A stretch of 14,443 nt of DNA, from assembly GCA_030667735.1 (NCBI GenBank), contig DAOUVG010000015.1, forward strand, positions 1 to 14,443, in the 5' to 3' direction. Positions 12,740 to 14,443 of this stretch are shown one piece after another. The DNA comes from Dehalococcoidales bacterium. GTDB lineage: Bacteria > Chloroflexota > Dehalococcoidia > Dehalococcoidales > Fen-1064. Both the position numbers and the translations under genes were made by a program. The notes under the pieces are model-generated. The model was given only the letters and a program-made list of their open reading frames with translations. It was not told where the DNA came from and made no database searches. Numbering within the stretch: position 1 is the first letter of the stretch; every line of letters starts with the position of its first letter.

Positions 12740-14443
12740 ATGTCCTTTGAGAAGGGAATGGAAGTGGAGTCAAGTATCGGGGTGCTCAGTACGGATACCT
12801 CCGGTTCGCCGGTTGCTGCCGTCAGAATGGAACCCGGCCGTGCCTATGCCGGTATGCCTGTGCTGCTGCAGCGGGTTATCAATGAGGATAGCGCGGAAGC
12901 ATGGGAAGAGATAAAGGGCAGAATAGACTACATCCATGCTGGTCTGGAACATGCCCTCGGTAAGCTGGATGAGGAGACCGGTTTCACTACCGGTGTTAAA
13001 GCACAGGTCAGGCAGGGGAAGAAGCTGCTTTTCAAACCCAACCTGGTCGCGCCCTTATGCATCGACCCAAAAACCCACGGTGAGGGGATGGGCCATACCA
13101 CCTGTACGGAATGGCCTTTCATGGCTGCCTTGATGCGCTGGTTCCACGACAAAATGAATATCTCCTATTACGAGATGGCGCTGGGGGAAGCCGCCAGCTT
13201 CACCTCAGGTGCCGCCGGCTCTTTCAGCCGGCACTACAACGGGGGCAAACCGATTACTACCGAAGCCGTCATGGAAGGACGGAGCGGGGATTTCTACGGC
13301 GGCTGGGGTTTCTACTTCGCAAGGAAGTATCTGGCCGATACCCATGACCCGTCACACCGCGACAATCCTATGAATGGCTACCAGGAGAGTGTCTCCGGAG
13401 AGTACCTTCCCCCGGGCAGGGCGGGCGACAGGCTGCTGCTCTATGACCTGAACCGCCTCTACGACAATGCCTCAAAGGGGAGGGTGGTGCCCGTCCCGGA
13501 CGGGGCCAATTACCAGGAGATAACCCTGCACAAGGCAATCGTTGGCGGTGACCCATCGGACACGGAGGATATGAAGGACTATCCCGGGTGTGTACTGGTC
13601 AACGTGCCCAGGCTCAAGATACATGCTATGGACCTCCTGACAAATGCGGTGAAGAACCTGGGGATAGGGCTTTATCCGCAGGAAGCCCCTCGTAGTGATG
13701 CAAAGGGCAAGGCACGGTGGCTATACGGCTCCCCGGACCCTGTCCCGGGGATGAAAACGGAGCTTCCTCACATGATCTGGGTCCCGCAGATGGACGATGA
13801 GACCGGGCTTCCGGTCAGAAACGAAAAAGGCGAGTACATTGTCACCCGGACTCGCGGAATGCCGGGGACGCAGGCAGACGTCATCCGGGCTACGCAGGAC
13901 CAGGGCGTGTTCATGATACACGTCGTCGATGCCATTGAGGCCATCAATATCAGCCACACGGGGATGGGAGAGAGGATACCGGAAGGATATGCCATGGCCT
14001 CGCTCGATGCGGTGGCCATGGATGTTCTATGTGCCAGGTACTGCTGCAAGACGGTGCCCATGCTTGAGGCCAGGCAATTACAGAAGGAGAAGGGACTGCC
14101 CACCGAGTTCTTTCGCAGGGTGCCAGTGGCCGAAGTGGATGGCAATTGCATCGTCACCGGGGAAGACATTGACTCACCGCTGTTCCGCTACGACCTCTAC
14201 CGATATGCCGAAGAGAGAGGGGTCGGGCAACAGCAGTACTATGTCGTTGGCTGGGACACCGTTACGGAAACACCGCTGGCCTCCCTGGAGGGACACCTCG
14301 GTAGAGTTGACGGGAAGGAGTTCCAGGAACTCATCACCTCTACAATGTATTACGCTACTATGTGTCTGCTCTGGGACCTGCAGCGGACTGTCCTGAGCTG
14401 GGCTGAGGCCAGTGACAGACTGACCGGCTCATCGCTGCTTAAA
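12740..14443 (+). CDS. DUF362-domain protein, 3' end beyond the window
   Basis: A frame opens at ATG 12740 with AAGGAG 8 bases upstream and stays open for 568 codons to the last base, so the C-terminus is missing. DUF362 hallmarks are LLFKPNLVAP (96-105), then LVNVPRLKIHAM (286-297) and NAVKNLGIG (302-310), where family members carry a P-x-LK-x-H and a KN-(L/F)-G stretch. HVVDAIEAINISHTGMGERI (about 395-414) is the region that precedes the late conserved part. About 180 residues lie between the KPNLV and VPRLK motifs, so this is a large member of the family. No Cys cluster, signal peptide or membrane segment is visible in the part seen. DUF362 proteins have no firmly established reaction; some carry Fe-S clusters. 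The gene is divergent from the Lon-like gene and stands alone in the window. Confidence 0.85.
   Translation, partial: MSFEKGMEVESSIGVLSTDTSGSPVAAVRMEPGRAYAGMPVLLQRVINEDSAEAWEEIKGRIDYIHAGLEHALGKLDEETGFTTGVKAQVRQGKKLLFKPNLVAPLCIDPKTHGEGMGHTTCTEWPFMAALMRWFHDKMNISYYEMALGEAASFTSGAAGSFSRHYNGGKPITTEAVMEGRSGDFYGGWGFYFARKYLADTHDPSHRDNPMNGYQESVSGEYLPPGRAGDRLLLYDLNRLYDNASKGRVVPVPDGANYQEITLHKAIVGGDPSDTEDMKDYPGCVLVNVPRLKIHAMDLLTNAVKNLGIGLYPQEAPRSDAKGKARWLYGSPDPVPGMKTELPHMIWVPQMDDETGLPVRNEKGEYIVTRTRGMPGTQADVIRATQDQGVFMIHVVDAIEAINISHTGMGERIPEGYAMASLDAVAMDVLCARYCCKTVPMLEARQLQKEKGLPTEFFRRVPVAEVDGNCIVTGEDIDSPLFRYDLYRYAEERGVGQQQYYVVGWDTVTETPLASLEGHLGRVDGKEFQELITSTMYYATMCLLWDLQRTVLSWAEASDRLTGSSLLK

Noticed and set aside
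13929..14396. A 155-residue + strand reading frame in another frame
   Set aside because: It lies within the DUF362 gene, whose frame is open from 12740 to the window end and shows family motifs.

Overview
The window looks like a fragment of an environmental bacterial genome of moderate GC, most likely Chloroflexota and probably class Dehalococcoidia. That placement is inferred from the character of the genes (a long-insert Lon-like protease, a large DUF362 protein, an old-yellow-enzyme-type flavoprotein and a variant CoA ligase); no rRNA or other phylogenetic marker is present. I found no CRISPR array, tRNA, rRNA or insertion sequence.

Layout. (1) Bases 1-579 hold no convincing gene apart from a possible gene tail at the left edge. 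They contain a bulged stem-loop, an AT-rich block of direct repeats and a TATAAT box, leading into an orphan OmpR-type response regulator (580-1287, +). Its phosphoacceptor position is Glu instead of Asp. (2) Converging on it is a two-gene minus-strand unit: an exosortase with its Cys/Arg/His triad, followed by an EpsI/DUF3485-type partner (3358-1465). (3) A 403-bp divergent intergenic region carries a good sigma70-type promoter for an enoyl-CoA hydratase (3762-4526, +). (4) Converging on the hydratase with only 19 bp between is a minus-strand series. From upstream to downstream it is a two-domain Fe-S flavoprotein reductase (9660-7711), a lipoprotein SlyD-type FKBP (7560-7057), a SucC-like CoA-ligase beta subunit (7014-5764), a small ferredoxin-like protein (5748-5437) and a SucD-like alpha subunit (5436-4546). 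(5) Further upstream on the minus strand is a Lon-like AAA+ Ser-Lys protease (12318-9865). (6) Divergent from it is a DUF362 protein (12740 onward, +) that is still open at the right edge.

How they fit. The central block reads as acyl-CoA or organic-acid metabolism: a nucleotide-dependent CoA ligase, an enoyl-CoA hydratase and an enoate/dienoyl-CoA-reductase-like enzyme. The most unusual element is the three-gene unit beta, Fe-S protein, alpha. The ligase keeps its phospho-transfer residues (alpha His255 and Glu216; beta Glu192 and Asn194). It has lost the beta-subunit residues that contact succinate in classical succinyl-CoA synthetase, and a tightly coupled ferredoxin-like gene with a CxxDxxCxxxC motif lies between the two subunit genes. 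This suggests a CoA ligase for another acid, possibly with an iron-sulfur accessory subunit. The exosortase pair points to cell-surface protein sorting, but no substrate with a sorting tail is visible here.
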